Positions 36,611 to 46,316 of a stretch of 64,000 bases of DNA are shown piece after piece. A program made the translations under genes and the position numbers. Within the stretch, counting starts at the first letter, position 1, and every line of letters starts with the position of its first letter. Where the stretch lies: positions 1-64,000 of the forward strand of contig NZ_VOHQ01000006.1 in NCBI RefSeq assembly GCF_009192765.1. Direction: 5' to 3'. The notes below the pieces were generated by a model, which was not told the DNA's origin, searched no databases, and was given only the letters and a program-made list of their open reading frames with translations. Origin of the DNA: Agriterribacter humi (GTDB taxonomy: Bacteria > Bacteroidota > Bacteroidia > Chitinophagales > Chitinophagaceae).

Positions 36611-38230
36611 ATGAAGCAACTTGTTTTATTTCTTACGGTACTGTCATTTCTTTTTTTGTCCTGCCGTAACCCCGGTAGTGAAGTTCCTGTTGTTGAAAAA
36701 AGAGATACTACCATTACCGTGTCTAACGCCTACACCCAATTGTTCTTTGATAGTCTTGCTTTGGAGCAATACATTCAGCAGCAGCAATATTCCGATACCG
36801 CAGCCAACCAGTTCCGTAGTTTTTATAATGCGCGCAATTACCAGTATGCCTGGTTCTTCCATGATGGACCTGCCGAACAGGCGTACAATTTTCTAAACAT
36901 GCAGAGCGATTACATCGCTTATAGCGGAGACAGCAGTTTATATAACCCCATACTGCAACAGGTATTTGATACCTTAAAATCCGGAGGGCATTTTGTTCCA
37001 TTAAATAGCAATGATCGTTTGAGGGCGGAACTATCGCTTACTACCCAGTTTTTTCGTTATGCAGGTAAAGCTTACCAGGGCGATAATAATTTAAATACCA
37101 CCGATCTGAAATGGTATATCCCCCGTAAAAAAATAAACGAAGTGGCATTCCTTGATTCCCTGATTACACATAAAGGTGAAAAGGTTGCCAGTTATGAGCC
37201 GGTAAATATATATTATAGACGCTTAAAACAAAAATTACTGGATTACTACGCTATAGAAAAAGCAGGGGAGTGGCAGCCGCTTGTTACCAGCAGAAAGAAA
37301 TTGGAAGCCGGTGATGCTGATGCGGTTGTTGCCGGTATAAAACACAGGTTATTTCTTTTGCAGGATTTGAGTTCAGCAGACAGTTCAGATTTATTTACCG
37401 GCTCTTTAAAGATAGCAGTAAAAAAATTTCAGCGAAGACACGGCATGCATGCAGATGGTGTTATAGGTGCAGCCACACTTCGCAAAATAAATGAGCCTTT
37501 GCAGGCAGGTATTCGTAAAATACTTATTAATATGGAAAGACTCCGGTGGGTGCCGGAGGAAATCAATAAGGATTACCTGCTGGTGAATATCCCCGAGTTT
37601 AAATTGCATGTATTTGAAAATGGTCAGCTTTCATTCAGTATGAATGTGGTAGTTGGATCTGCCCAGCACAATACGGTTGTATTTAGCGGCGATTTGAAAT
37701 ATGTAGTATTCAGTCCGTACTGGAATATTCCGGTCAGCATTGTAAAAAATGAAATTATGCCCGGCATGAAAAAAGATAAAAACTATATCATTAAGCATAA
37801 TATGGAGATCACAGGCTATGCAAACAATATTCCTGCGGTAAGGCAAAAACCTGGTCCCAACAATTCACTTGGCAAAGTAAAATTTCTGTTCCCCAACAGC
37901 TATAATATTTATCTGCACGATACACCGGCAAAAAGCCTGTTTGGCGAAACAAAAAGAGCTTTTAGTCATGGATGCATCCGTTTAAATGAACCTGAGAAAT
38001 TAGCTCAGTTTCTTTTGCGAAATGACAGTTCATGGACCGAATCAGCAATAACTTCGGCTATGAATAAAGGCAAAGAAAAGTATGTTACGTTAAAAGCGCC
38101 TGTTCAGGTATTCATCGGCTATTTTACAGCCTGGGTAGATTCAAAAGGTGAATTGAATTTCAGAGATGATATTTACGGGCATGATGTGCGGATGGCAGAA
38201 AGAATATTTGAGAAAGGCTTGCAAAAATGA
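36611..38230 (+). CDS. L,D-transpeptidase lipoprotein, YcbB-like
   Basis: The 539-residue protein has a lipoprotein signal ending LFLSC (Cys about residue 18). A YcbB-type scaffold domain follows (about 45-250). Then a peptidoglycan-binding motif KKFQRRHGMHADGVIGAATL (about 275-295), and a YkuD catalytic domain with SHGCIRLNEP, where H453 and C455 form the catalytic site. YcbB-like enzymes build 3-3 crosslinks in peptidoglycan in the periplasm. Length fits the family (about 520-620). Monocistronic. Confidence 0.9.
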   Translation: MKQLVLFLTVLSFLFLSCRNPGSEVPVVEKRDTTITVSNAYTQLFFDSLALEQYIQQQQYSDTAANQFRSFYNARNYQYAWFFHDGPAEQAYNFLNMQSDYIAYSGDSSLYNPILQQVFDTLKSGGHFVPLNSNDRLRAELSLTTQFFRYAGKAYQGDNNLNTTDLKWYIPRKKINEVAFLDSLITHKGEKVASYEPVNIYYRRLKQKLLDYYAIEKAGEWQPLVTSRKKLEAGDADAVVAGIKHRLFLLQDLSSADSSDLFTGSLKIAVKKFQRRHGMHADGVIGAATLRKINEPLQAGIRKILINMERLRWVPEEINKDYLLVNIPEFKLHVFENGQLSFSMNVVVGSAQHNTVVFSGDLKYVVFSPYWNIPVSIVKNEIMPGMKKDKNYIIKHNMEITGYANNIPAVRQKPGPNNSLGKVKFLFPNSYNIYLHDTPAKSLFGETKRAFSHGCIRLNEPEKLAQFLLRNDSSWTESAITSAMNKGKEKYVTLKAPVQVFIGYFTAWVDSKGELNFRDDIYGHDVRMAERIFEKGLQK

Positions 38231-38311
38231 CAAAACCACAGTTAATATTAATCCGGGATAAATAAATGATCAATAGGTTCTGCTGCAATAGGGTATCAAT
38301 GGTTTAAACCT

Positions 38312-39001
38312 TTACAGAATATTAATTTTTTGCATTACACCCGATTTATGGGTTTTGCTGATGGGGATCATATTACCATTTATGAATAGAACGTTTTCCT
38401 GTATATCGTTGATCTTGGTAAAATTTACGATATAGGAACGGTGTACTTTCATAAACACCTGGGGATTTACCTTGGTCTCTAAATTTTTGATGGTGTTATG
38501 AGTAATGTATTTTTTGGCTGGAGTGATAAACTTTACATAATCACCCATACTTTCAATAAAGAGTATATCATCATTGTGCAGCCGGATAAGTTTGCCGTCT
38601 GTTTTTATGAACATATGGTCCTGCTCGGAGTTGCCGTTTAGCTGCTCGGTTTTTTTACTTACTTTTTGTACTGCTTCCAGGAAACGCTGATAGGTAAATG
38701 GCTTTTTAAGATAATCTGTAACGTTGTACTGGAAGGCATCGTAAGCATATTCGGTTTTAGAAGTGGTAAGGATCACCTGTGGTGTGTATACCAGTTGATC
38801 CAGCAATTCAAAACCGGTGGCGCCGGGCATTTCAACATCTAAAAAAATAAGATCAACAACATTGTCTTTCAAAAAAACCAGGGCATCTTCCGCGTTCAAA
38901 AAGTGATGAGCAGCTTCTATAACACCTGATTTTTCACAAAACCTTTTAAGAAATTCTGCAGCAACCTGCAGATCTTCTACAATAATGCTCTGGAACTTCA
39001 T
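38312..39001 (-). CDS. LytTR response regulator
   Basis: The 229-residue cytosolic regulator has a receiver domain (1-115) with E9-D10, the phosphoacceptor D55 in LIFLDVEMPG and K100 in YLKKPF. A LytTR DNA-binding domain (about 125-229) shows IKTDGKLIRLHNDDILFIES and VFMKVHRSYIVNF. The start codon overlaps the stop of the Hpt gene as ATGA, so translation is coupled. Genes controlled are unknown; the divergent hybrid kinase is the likely source of phosphate. Confidence 0.92.
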   Translation of the reverse strand: MKFQSIIVEDLQVAAEFLKRFCEKSGVIEAAHHFLNAEDALVFLKDNVVDLIFLDVEMPGATGFELLDQLVYTPQVILTTSKTEYAYDAFQYNVTDYLKKPFTYQRFLEAVQKVSKKTEQLNGNSEQDHMFIKTDGKLIRLHNDDILFIESMGDYVKFITPAKKYITHNTIKNLETKVNPQVFMKVHRSYIVNFTKINDIQENVLFINGNMIPISKTHKSGVMQKINIL

Positions 39002-39402
39002 AAATATTGGGTATTGTATTGTTTCAATCGCTTAATTTCATTTTCTGCAATCTTTATCGCTTCAAGACTTATGGCTATGATATGATGAAACCCGCTTTCG
39101 GCTTCAGCCATCGTTTCAGCCTGTGCACATACCTGTTCAAACGATGCAAATTCCTGCATGGTTTCATTAAGACCTGTGTATCCGAATAGTGGCTTCATTT
39201 TATGGACCACTTTCTTTAATCCTGCTATATCTCCATCGTGGAACCTGCTTTCCACCAATGGCAGCTCATTGCGCAACTGCTGTACTGTGGATTCAAAAAC
39301 GAATTCAGCCTGCTGTAAATCATCTCCGTACAATTCCTGCAGGAATGCGGTATCCAGTTCCGGTGAGAAATAGAATGCTATTTTCTGATCTTCATTGTAC
39401 AT
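38998..39402 (-). CDS. Hpt domain phosphotransfer protein
   Basis: The 134-residue protein is a single four-helix Hpt domain with the phosphoryl-accepting H67 in KKVVHKMKPLFG, flanked by Lys and Pro as usual. I chose the ATG at 39402; a longer in-frame start at 39423 adds seven residues. It precedes the LytTR regulator with a 4-base overlap and is divergent from a hybrid histidine kinase 79 bases away. It probably relays phosphate from the kinase receiver to the regulator or another target. Confidence 0.88.
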   Translation of the reverse strand: MYNEDQKIAFYFSPELDTAFLQELYGDDLQQAEFVFESTVQQLRNELPLVESRFHDGDIAGLKKVVHKMKPLFGYTGLNETMQEFASFEQVCAQAETMAEAESGFHHIIAISLEAIKIAENEIKRLKQYNTQYL

Positions 39403-39481
39403 GTCACAATTTGTAAACCACAAAGGCGTTTTACCTTTTGCGTTGAATAATTATTATTGGGAAAAATCATCATCTCAGGTT

Positions 39482-41632
39482 ATGCAAACGAATATTTTGG
39501 ATAAATTAGTATCTTTTTGTTATAGTATTTTAAATAGTGGTATTGATCCTGCAAAAGGACATGAGGAGAACAAAAATGTACAAAGGCTCATCATTTTTAT
39601 CTTTTTCGGTATAGGTGTAAACCTTATTTCAGTGCTGCTGAATGTTGTACATGGATTGTACATAAGCGTTTCTCTTAATATCACTTCCATCATCTTATTG
39701 TCGGTATGCTATTTTTTAAATAAAGATGGCAAAAGAGTGTTTGCAAAGGTGCTGGGTATAATTACAATTAATCTCTATTTGTTTGCCATTAGTTATGCCG
39801 AAGGCTTAAAGGCGGGCGAGCACATGTATTATTTCCCTTTTTTACTGGCTCTTATTTTTGTAATTGATATCCGCAAAAATTATGAAGAGCTGATAATGAC
39901 CTCAGTGGTAACGTTTATTACTGCGGCATTAATTTTTATTGTTGCGCCCTATGTAAGTAATGTTCAAACCATCAGCACAGAGCAATACAGCGCTTTATTC
40001 AGTTCAAATCTTAGCCTTTCCCTGGTTATAACGGCATGCTTTACTTACTATATCTTAAAAACACTGGAGATCAATGAGGAGAAATTATTAGATGAAACAC
40101 GATTTAAAGATACCGTGTACGATACCTCACTTGACAGTGTATTCATTGTTGACACCCATAGTATGGTAATAACCGGCTGCAATAAAAAAGCTATGGAAGT
40201 GTTTGGGTTTACAGGTAAGGAAGAAATCCTGGGCACTGCTGCCAGGCAACTTTTGGGCAATGTAATGGAAGAACATATAGTGGTGCAGGGAAAACAGCAG
40301 TTTGCTAAAAAATCTCCCTGGTATGGTAACATGGATTTTATACGAAAGGATGACACACCTTTTTTTGCATATGTGAACATTGTTCCTTTTTCGCACAGAG
40401 AGTTTAATTATTGTAAAATCAGTATTCTTGATATTACAGAGATCAAAATTGCCGAATTTGAAATATTAAAAGCCAAAGAAAAAGCAGAAAAGGCAGTGCA
40501 GGTAAAGTCAAGGTTTTTGTCGAATATGAGCCATGAGCTCAGGACGCCTCTAAATGCCATTATAGGCACTACCAATATCATATTGAATGAGGAGTACCTG
40601 CCATCGCAAAAACAAAGCTTTGAAGTACTCAAGTATTCTTCAGAACACATGATGCAACTGGTAAATGATATTCTTGATTTCAGCAAAATTGAAGCCGGGA
40701 AAATGGTGCTTGAAAGTACTCCGTTTAATGTGAAAGTATTTTTACAGAAGGTGGCGGCATCTTTTGCCGCCCCAATTGCGGCAAAAAACCTTGCGCTTCA
40801 CATTGAAGTTGACAACAATGCGGACCTGGAAGTATATGGAGATGAAATGCGCCTGATACAGGTAATGAATAACCTGCTGGCCAATGCTATTAAGTTTACA
40901 GAAAAAGGCACTCTTACAATTGAAGTGAAAGCCGTTAACCACAGGAGCCATAATGCGGATATATATTTTGCGGTTAAAGATACCGGTATCGGTATTGCGC
41001 AGGGCAAGATGCGGCAGATATTTGAAAGCTTTACGCAGGCAGATATTGAAACCACGCGGAAATTTGGTGGTACAGGATTGGGGCTTGCCATAAGCAAAAA
41101 AATAGTAGCGCAAATGGGTGGTAATCTGCAGGCAGAAAGCAATGTAGGAACCGGCAGTATTTTTTATTTTACGCTTGGCTTTAAAATTGCACAACAGCAA
41201 AAATCATATGTTGATGAAAACAAATTAAAGGGGCTTTCCAGCCTGGAAGGAATAAAAGTGCTGCTTGCTGAAGATAATCCCATTAATATGATCGTTGCCA
41301 AAAGATTCCTGCAAAAATGGAATATTGAGGTAGTGGAGTCCGAAAACGGAGTGAAGGCCGTTGAGCGCTTCTATCAGCATAATCCCGATTTATTGTTAAT
41401 TGACCTTGAAATGCCGGAAATGGATGGAGCGCAAACCGTTGCTGAAATAAGAAAAACACACCCCTATATCCCGATTATTGCCTTTACCGCAGCTACATAT
41501 GAAAATATAAAGGAAGATCTGCTCAGTAAAGGCTTTAATGATTATGTGCCTAAACCTTTTAAACCCGAAGAGCTGCACAAGAAAATAATGCAGTTTACCG
41601 AAATGCTCAATATTCATAAAAAAGCATCATAA
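39482..41632 (+). CDS. Hybrid sensor histidine kinase with receiver domain
   Basis: The 716-residue inner-membrane protein has six or seven TM helices at about 30-190. It then has a PAS domain (about 205-320), HisKA with phosphoacceptor H351 in SNMSHELRTPLNAIIG, HATPase with NNLLANAIKFTEKG and GTGLGLAISK, and a C-terminal receiver with E597-D598 and D641 in LIDLEMPEMDG. I took the ATG at 39482, not a TTG at 39395 that lies in the Hpt gene. With the divergent Hpt and LytTR genes it completes a His-Asp-His-Asp phosphorelay. Signal unknown. Confidence 0.92.
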   Translation: MQTNILDKLVSFCYSILNSGIDPAKGHEENKNVQRLIIFIFFGIGVNLISVLLNVVHGLYISVSLNITSIILLSVCYFLNKDGKRVFAKVLGIITINLYLFAISYAEGLKAGEHMYYFPFLLALIFVIDIRKNYEELIMTSVVTFITAALIFIVAPYVSNVQTISTEQYSALFSSNLSLSLVITACFTYYILKTLEINEEKLLDETRFKDTVYDTSLDSVFIVDTHSMVITGCNKKAMEVFGFTGKEEILGTAARQLLGNVMEEHIVVQGKQQFAKKSPWYGNMDFIRKDDTPFFAYVNIVPFSHREFNYCKISILDITEIKIAEFEILKAKEKAEKAVQVKSRFLSNMSHELRTPLNAIIGTTNIILNEEYLPSQKQSFEVLKYSSEHMMQLVNDILDFSKIEAGKMVLESTPFNVKVFLQKVAASFAAPIAAKNLALHIEVDNNADLEVYGDEMRLIQVMNNLLANAIKFTEKGTLTIEVKAVNHRSHNADIYFAVKDTGIGIAQGKMRQIFESFTQADIETTRKFGGTGLGLAISKKIVAQMGGNLQAESNVGTGSIFYFTLGFKIAQQQKSYVDENKLKGLSSLEGIKVLLAEDNPINMIVAKRFLQKWNIEVVESENGVKAVERFYQHNPDLLLIDLEMPEMDGAQTVAEIRKTHPYIPIIAFTAATYENIKEDLLSKGFNDYVPKPFKPEELHKKIMQFTEMLNIHKKAS

Positions 41633-41635
41633 AAA

Positions 41636-41674
41636 AGGTGAGAGAAAATTAAATGTTTTTCTCTTTTCTCACCT
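41636..41674. terminator. Hairpin of AGGTGAGA words between convergent genes
   Basis: AGGTGAGAGAAAA (41636-41648) pairs with TTTTCTCACCT (41664-41674), only four bases after the kinase stop. A6 precedes it and TTTTTC lies in the loop. Same word family as 16804-16866. Likely bidirectional terminator. Confidence 0.6.
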
Positions 41675-41701
41675 CTCACTTTCATCTTTGAGCAGTCTTG
41701 C

Positions 41702-42424
41702 TTAGTTCGTTTTTTCCAATTCTTTGATATCGAGCGAAGTGTTTACATCAATTTTTGTGATGGTGGCTTTTATCTCTCCTACCATAGGGCTGCTGATTAC
41801 TGTATTGTAGGCAAAAAGGAATCCTTCAGGCGTTTTTTTGTAATCTGAATAATTGGTGGTTTGCTCAACCTGCTGGCCCATTACAGTTGCTTTTGTAATA
41901 TTACGTATAAGATAATAGCTGGCGGCATCTATGTAAATGGTAGACACAACATCTCCTTTGCTTAACTGAATCTTGTGTACCGCTGTTCCGTTGGCTGTAT
42001 CTTTTCCCTCATAGGTGGCTGTATAGCCATTCGCTTTGTAATCTGTTAACTCGCCCCCCGCACTTAATGATCCTGATGCACTCTTTACCGCTTCATCGGG
42101 CAATGGTTGCGCCTCTGTACTACCCATTAACGGGTTAATAGACCAGCCTTTATCCTTCCCGATAAAAGTGATTATTTTCTGCCCCTGCACTTCTATTTCC
42201 TGGCGGGTAGCTCTATTATACACTATCCATATTTTGGCGGGAAGTTCCATCCCCATTACCTGCATATTGGTTTCCATAACAATGTTTTTCAACCCGTCAA
42301 TTTTTTCTTTTCCGCCCAATGCTTTAATATAGTTGGTTTGTAACTCTTCAACTGTTTGTGTGTATGCACACATCACCGAAACACAGGTAAAAACGGTCAG
42401 TATTGCAAATCTTAATTTTTTCAT
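41702..42424 (-). CDS. LolA-like periplasmic protein
   Basis: The 240-residue product is counted from the ATG at 42424 (MKKLRF), which opens a signal peptide; nine further in-frame codons upstream are not needed. After cleavage near YTQT the body is all-beta, with a helix TVEELQTNYIKALGGKEKIDGLK. The layout resembles outer-membrane lipoprotein-sorting (LolA/LolB fold) proteins of Bacteroidota, which often carry GGKEKI-like segments. Ligand and role are unknown. Alone, facing the kinase gene. Confidence 0.65.
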   Translation of the reverse strand: MKKLRFAILTVFTCVSVMCAYTQTVEELQTNYIKALGGKEKIDGLKNIVMETNMQVMGMELPAKIWIVYNRATRQEIEVQGQKIITFIGKDKGWSINPLMGSTEAQPLPDEAVKSASGSLSAGGELTDYKANGYTATYEGKDTANGTAVHKIQLSKGDVVSTIYIDAASYYLIRNITKATVMGQQVEQTTNYSDYKKTPEGFLFAYNTVISSPMVGEIKATITKIDVNTSLDIKELEKTN

Positions 42425-42526
42425 TGATTGATTTTTAATTGGTTCCGCCAAAAATAAGTTTTTCCGGACTGTTTATGTTGTCCGTTTATCATTTAACTTG
42501 TCATCAGATCATCAATTCCTGTTAAC

Positions 42527-44173
42527 ATGATTGGTATTACTCAAATTAGGGGCCGGATTGTAGATGTTTTGCGGCAAACCATTTTTCCGGGAATAATTTC
42601 TTTTTCCGGGGGTAAGATACAGGCAATACATAAAGCGGCAGATGGAGATAATAATGATCGGGAACTTCCTTTTATTTTACCTGGCTTTATTGACGCGCAT
42701 ATACATATTGAAAGCTCCATGCTGGTGCCTTCGCAGTTTGCAATACTTGCAGTAGTTCATGGTACGGTAGCCACGGTAAGCGATCCGCATGAAATTGCGA
42801 ATGTATGCGGCATAAAAGGAGTGGAATATATGATCAGCGATGGCAAAAAAGTTCCTTTCGGTTTTTTCTTTGGTGCGCCCAGTTGTGTGCCCGCCACTGT
42901 ATTTGAAACGGCTGGCGCGGAATTGAATGCCGCGGATATTGAAAAACTGTTACAGCAGGATGAAATCAAATACCTAAGTGAAATGATGAATTTCCCGGGC
43001 GTTTTGATGAAGGACCCCGAAGTGATGAAAAAAATTGCTGCTGCACACAAATTAAACAAGCCGGTAGACGGGCATGCGCCGGGTCTTAGAGGTGAACAGG
43101 TGCAGCAATATATAGATGCCGGTATTTCAACAGATCATGAATGTTTTACAAAAGAAGAGGCGTTGGATAAATTGAAACGGGGTATGCATATCCTGATCAG
43201 GGAAGGAAGCGCAGCCAAAAACTTTGAAGCATTAATTGATTTATTGAACCACTACCCGGAAAAGATAATGTTTTGCAGCGACGACAAACATCCCGACAGC
43301 CTGGTCGAGGGACATATTAACCAGCTATGTGCAAGAGCAGTTGATAAAGGCATAGATCTGTTTAAAATATTACGGGCGGCCTGCATTAACCCCGTGTTGC
43401 ATTATAAGCTTGAAGTGGGTTTGCTCCGGGAAGGCGAAAGTGCAGATTTTATATTGGTTAAAGACCTGAGGGGCTTTGAGGTATTGCAAACCTACATTAA
43501 GGGTGAATGCGTAGCTGAAAAAGGAAAGAGCCTGATCCGCCTGCCCGGTAGTGACGCAGGAAACGATACGGTAATTAATCATTTTTCCTGTACTAAGAAA
43601 ACCATAAATGATTTTCAGCTTGCGGAGCCTGAAGCCGCATTGCCGGTAATTGAAGCACTGAACGGGCAGTTGATTACCAATAAGTGGATGAATGGAAAAG
43701 TATTATCCGAACCCGATATTGTGAATGATATATTAAAAATAGTGGTGGTTAACCGTTACAAAGATGCGCCTGTTGCAAAGGCATTCATTAAAAATTTTGG
43801 ATTAAAGAAAGGAGCTATCGCGTCTTCGGTTGCACACGACAGTCATAATATCGTTGCTGTTGGTGCGGATGATCTTTCCATTTGCAATGCTGTAAATATG
43901 ATCATTGAGCATAAAGGAGGTGTGAGTCTTTGGTCCGGAGATGGCGAACCCGGAAATATTATATTACCCTTACCGGTAGGCGGTTTAATGAGCAATGAAG
44001 ACGGTTACCAGGTAGCCGCACAATACGCCGCTATTGATAAAGCAGCCAAAGCGCTTGGATCAAACCTGTCGGCGCCCTATATGACATTATCCTTTATGGC
44101 CTTACTGGTTATACCCCACCTGAAGCTTAGCGATAAAGGATTATTTGATGGGGACGATTTTCGGTTGATATAA
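42527..44173 (+). CDS. ade: Adenine deaminase
   Basis: The 548-residue cytosolic amidohydrolase converts adenine to hypoxanthine. Features are a composite N-terminal domain, [20 protein letters not shown] with metal His residues, [35 protein letters not shown] and [12 protein letters not shown]. The C-terminal domain has [12 protein letters not shown] and [18 protein letters not shown], both typical of Ade. Length normal. Purine salvage; monocistronic. Confidence 0.93.
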   Translation: MIGITQIRGRIVDVLRQTIFPGIISFSGGKIQAIHKAADGDNNDRELPFILPGFIDAHIHIESSMLVPSQFAILAVVHGTVATVSDPHEIANVCGIKGVEYMISDGKKVPFGFFFGAPSCVPATVFETAGAELNAADIEKLLQQDEIKYLSEMMNFPGVLMKDPEVMKKIAAAHKLNKPVDGHAPGLRGEQVQQYIDAGISTDHECFTKEEALDKLKRGMHILIREGSAAKNFEALIDLLNHYPEKIMFCSDDKHPDSLVEGHINQLCARAVDKGIDLFKILRAACINPVLHYKLEVGLLREGESADFILVKDLRGFEVLQTYIKGECVAEKGKSLIRLPGSDAGNDTVINHFSCTKKTINDFQLAEPEAALPVIEALNGQLITNKWMNGKVLSEPDIVNDILKIVVVNRYKDAPVAKAFIKNFGLKKGAIASSVAHDSHNIVAVGADDLSICNAVNMIIEHKGGVSLWSGDGEPGNIILPLPVGGLMSNEDGYQVAAQYAAIDKAAKALGSNLSAPYMTLSFMALLVIPHLKLSDKGLFDGDDFRLI

Positions 44174-44183
44174 GGGTGTTGTC

Positions 44184-44615
44184 CTATTGAATAATTTCCC
44201 ATTTTTCAATTTCGCCTTTCACAACATTGAACATAGGATGAGAAACAAGTCTTTCTTTATTGCTTGCTTCCGTAAACTTAAGTACGTTACGGATTCTTAG
44301 CTTGCTGAGCAAATGGGTTGTTTCATATTTTATTTGTCCGGTTGTAACCTGCATTGACACAGGTGAAAAATTCCAATTTATTTTATTTCTGCCGAAGTTA
44401 TAGCCTCGTTTGGCAGATTCTTCAAAAACAGAAGCCAGATATTGATTTATTGCATCTTGCGATCTGTCCATTTGTTTAAACCGGTCAAGTTGTGGATGAT
44501 TGCGATAACCTTTGGTCCTGCCTTCAAGAACCTGCCTGGCGAGCAGTGTTTCTCTCCACAGGGCTACAAGTCCCTTAGCGTCTAAATATTTTGGATGAAC
44601 AGACCAAATTCTCAT
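44184..44615 (-). CDS. Pyrimidine dimer DNA glycosylase (endonuclease V type)
   Basis: The 143-residue protein begins MRIWSVHPKYLDAKGLVALWRETLLARQVL, split here as MRIWSVHPKYLD and GLVALWRETLLA. E22 in LWRET aligns with the catalytic Glu of T4 DenV. A basic HPQLDRFK segment and KRGYNFGRNKINW follow. Members cut at UV photodimers. The family is scattered in bacteria and common in phages, suggesting past transfer; the base composition does not stand out here. It lies between convergent ade and a same-strand M20 gene. Confidence 0.82.
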   Translation of the reverse strand: MRIWSVHPKYLDAKGLVALWRETLLARQVLEGRTKGYRNHPQLDRFKQMDRSQDAINQYLASVFEESAKRGYNFGRNKINWNFSPVSMQVTTGQIKYETTHLLSKLRIRNVLKFTEASNKERLVSHPMFNVVKGEIEKWEIIQ

Positions 44616-44703
44616 ACGCTGTCAAAATAGCAAGTTGCCACTATGTATTTCGTAAAGTTGTCAATCATCCTGCTGTACGGTCATGTTTTGCATTGCTGTA
44701 ACC

Positions 44704-46071
44704 TTATTGCTGTTCTGCAAAATACCGGTGAAAATAGGGTATCGTTTCTATGCCTTTATAAAAATTAAAAATATCGAACTTTTCGTTGGGCGAATGGAGG
44801 TTGTCGCTATCCAGCCCAAATCCCATAAATACAATTTTAATCCCCAGTTCTTTCTCAAACAGGGAGCATATAGGAATGCTTCCCCCGCCACGAACCGGAA
44901 TAGGTACCTTCCCAAAAGTAGTTTCAATCGCTTTTGCTGCAGCCCGGTAGGCAGGTGAATCAATCGGCGTCATATAGGGCTCTCCGCCATGATGTTCTTC
45001 GGCCTTTACAGTTACGCCCGCCGGGGCAATACTTTTAAAATATTGTAATAATCTGTCTGTTATATCTGCCGATGACTGGTTAGGTACCAGTCGCGCTGAT
45101 ATTTTTGCATGTGCCCTGGCAGGTAAAACGGTTTTTGCGCCTTCGCCTGTATAGCCTCCCCAAATGCCATTGAGCTCCAGTGTTGGACGGATGCCGGTTC
45201 TTTCATTGGTGGTATATCCTTTTTCGCCCCACAAAGCCTCCACTCCAAGGTCTTTTTTATAGTCTGCTTCATTAAAAGGGGCTTCGGCCATGAGTTTTCT
45301 TTCTTCCTCTGTTGCATTTACTACATTATCGTAAAAACCCGGAATGGTAATATGATTGTTTTCATCGTGGCAGGAAGCGATCATTTTAGCCAGTATTGTT
45401 ATAGGGTTGGCTACAGCGCCGCCGTATACGCCACTGTGCAGGTCGCGGTTAGGCCCTGTTACCTCTACTTCTATATAAGATAGCCCGCGTACGCCTATGT
45501 CTATTGAAGGCGTATCCATGCTGATCATGGCAGTATCGCTGATCAGAATTACATCGGCGCTCAGCAAAGCTTTATTGGATGCAACAAATTTGGCTAAGTT
45601 GGGAGATCCGATCTCCTCTTCTCCCTCAATAATGAATTTAATATTCGTAGATAAAGTATTGGTTTTAACCAATGTTTCCAATGCTTTTACGTGCATGTAA
45701 AATTGTCCTTTATCATCGCAGGATCCCCTGGCGAAAATTTTGCCGTCTTTAATTACGGGATCAAAAGGGCCGCTATTCCATAAATCAAGCGGATCGGGAG
45801 GCTGTACATCGTAATGTCCATATACCAATACCGTTGGATTTGAAGCGTCAATTATTTTTTCTGCATATACTACAGGGTGGCCTTCTGTAGAAAACATTTC
45901 GGCTTTATCAGCGCCTGCTTCTAATAATTTTTGTTTAACTGCTTCGGCGCAGGCTATCATATCTTTTTTATGTTCACTATTGGCGCTTACCGAAGGAATA
46001 CGCAACAGATCCAGTAATTCATTTAAAAAACGGTCTTTGTTTTTTAACTGGTAATCTTTCCATACCTGCAT
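44704..46071 (-). CDS. M20-family dipeptidase
   Basis: The 455-residue metallopeptidase has the M20 sequence VLVYGHYDVQPPDPLDLW (metal His then Asp), a GSCDDKGQF bridging Asp, and EGEEEIGSPNL with the catalytic Glu pair. The dimerisation lid (about 200-310) and a C-terminal GGGSIPI... segment with His in FGLDSDNLHSPNE close the active site. No signal peptide, so cytosolic. It resembles the Bacteroidota dipeptidase subgroup near carnosinase/PepV. Substrate specificity not predicted. Confidence 0.9.
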   Translation of the reverse strand: MQVWKDYQLKNKDRFLNELLDLLRIPSVSANSEHKKDMIACAEAVKQKLLEAGADKAEMFSTEGHPVVYAEKIIDASNPTVLVYGHYDVQPPDPLDLWNSGPFDPVIKDGKIFARGSCDDKGQFYMHVKALETLVKTNTLSTNIKFIIEGEEEIGSPNLAKFVASNKALLSADVILISDTAMISMDTPSIDIGVRGLSYIEVEVTGPNRDLHSGVYGGAVANPITILAKMIASCHDENNHITIPGFYDNVVNATEEERKLMAEAPFNEADYKKDLGVEALWGEKGYTTNERTGIRPTLELNGIWGGYTGEGAKTVLPARAHAKISARLVPNQSSADITDRLLQYFKSIAPAGVTVKAEEHHGGEPYMTPIDSPAYRAAAKAIETTFGKVPIPVRGGGSIPICSLFEKELGIKIVFMGFGLDSDNLHSPNEKFDIFNFYKGIETIPYFHRYFAEQQ

Positions 46072-46226
46072 AATCTGAAATTTTAGGATGAAGATGACAG
46101 AGGAACGAAATTAGGTGGTTTTTACCATACAGGAATAGCAAACAAGATGTTATTGTAATGCGTATGGTATAAAAAAAATTTACATTTTTTTTATGATTGG
46201 GTTTATGCTTGTATGCTGCAGCGCTT

Positions 46227-46304
46227 TATATTTGCATCGCATTGCAAGTCATATATCAGCCTTTGTTGGTCCAACCGTTTATGGAAGGTTCTAACAAAGG
46301 CTGA
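46227..46304 (+). other. Long hairpin with an upstream TAnnTTTG element
   Basis: A perfect 12-bp inverted repeat (TCAGCCTTTGTT at 46256-46267 and its complement at 46293-46304, loop 25 bases) lies 13 bases past the end of the minus-strand membrane protein. TATATTTG at 46227-46234 would place a plus-strand start near 46241. It may be a terminator for the minus-strand gene, though without a T-run, or a small RNA. Confidence 0.4.
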
Positions 46305-46316
46305 GCCAATTAGTGG

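Noticed and set aside
46256-46304. SRP (4.5S) RNA
   Set aside because: The hairpin lacks the conserved GGTCAGG...GGAAGGAAGCAGCC apical domain.
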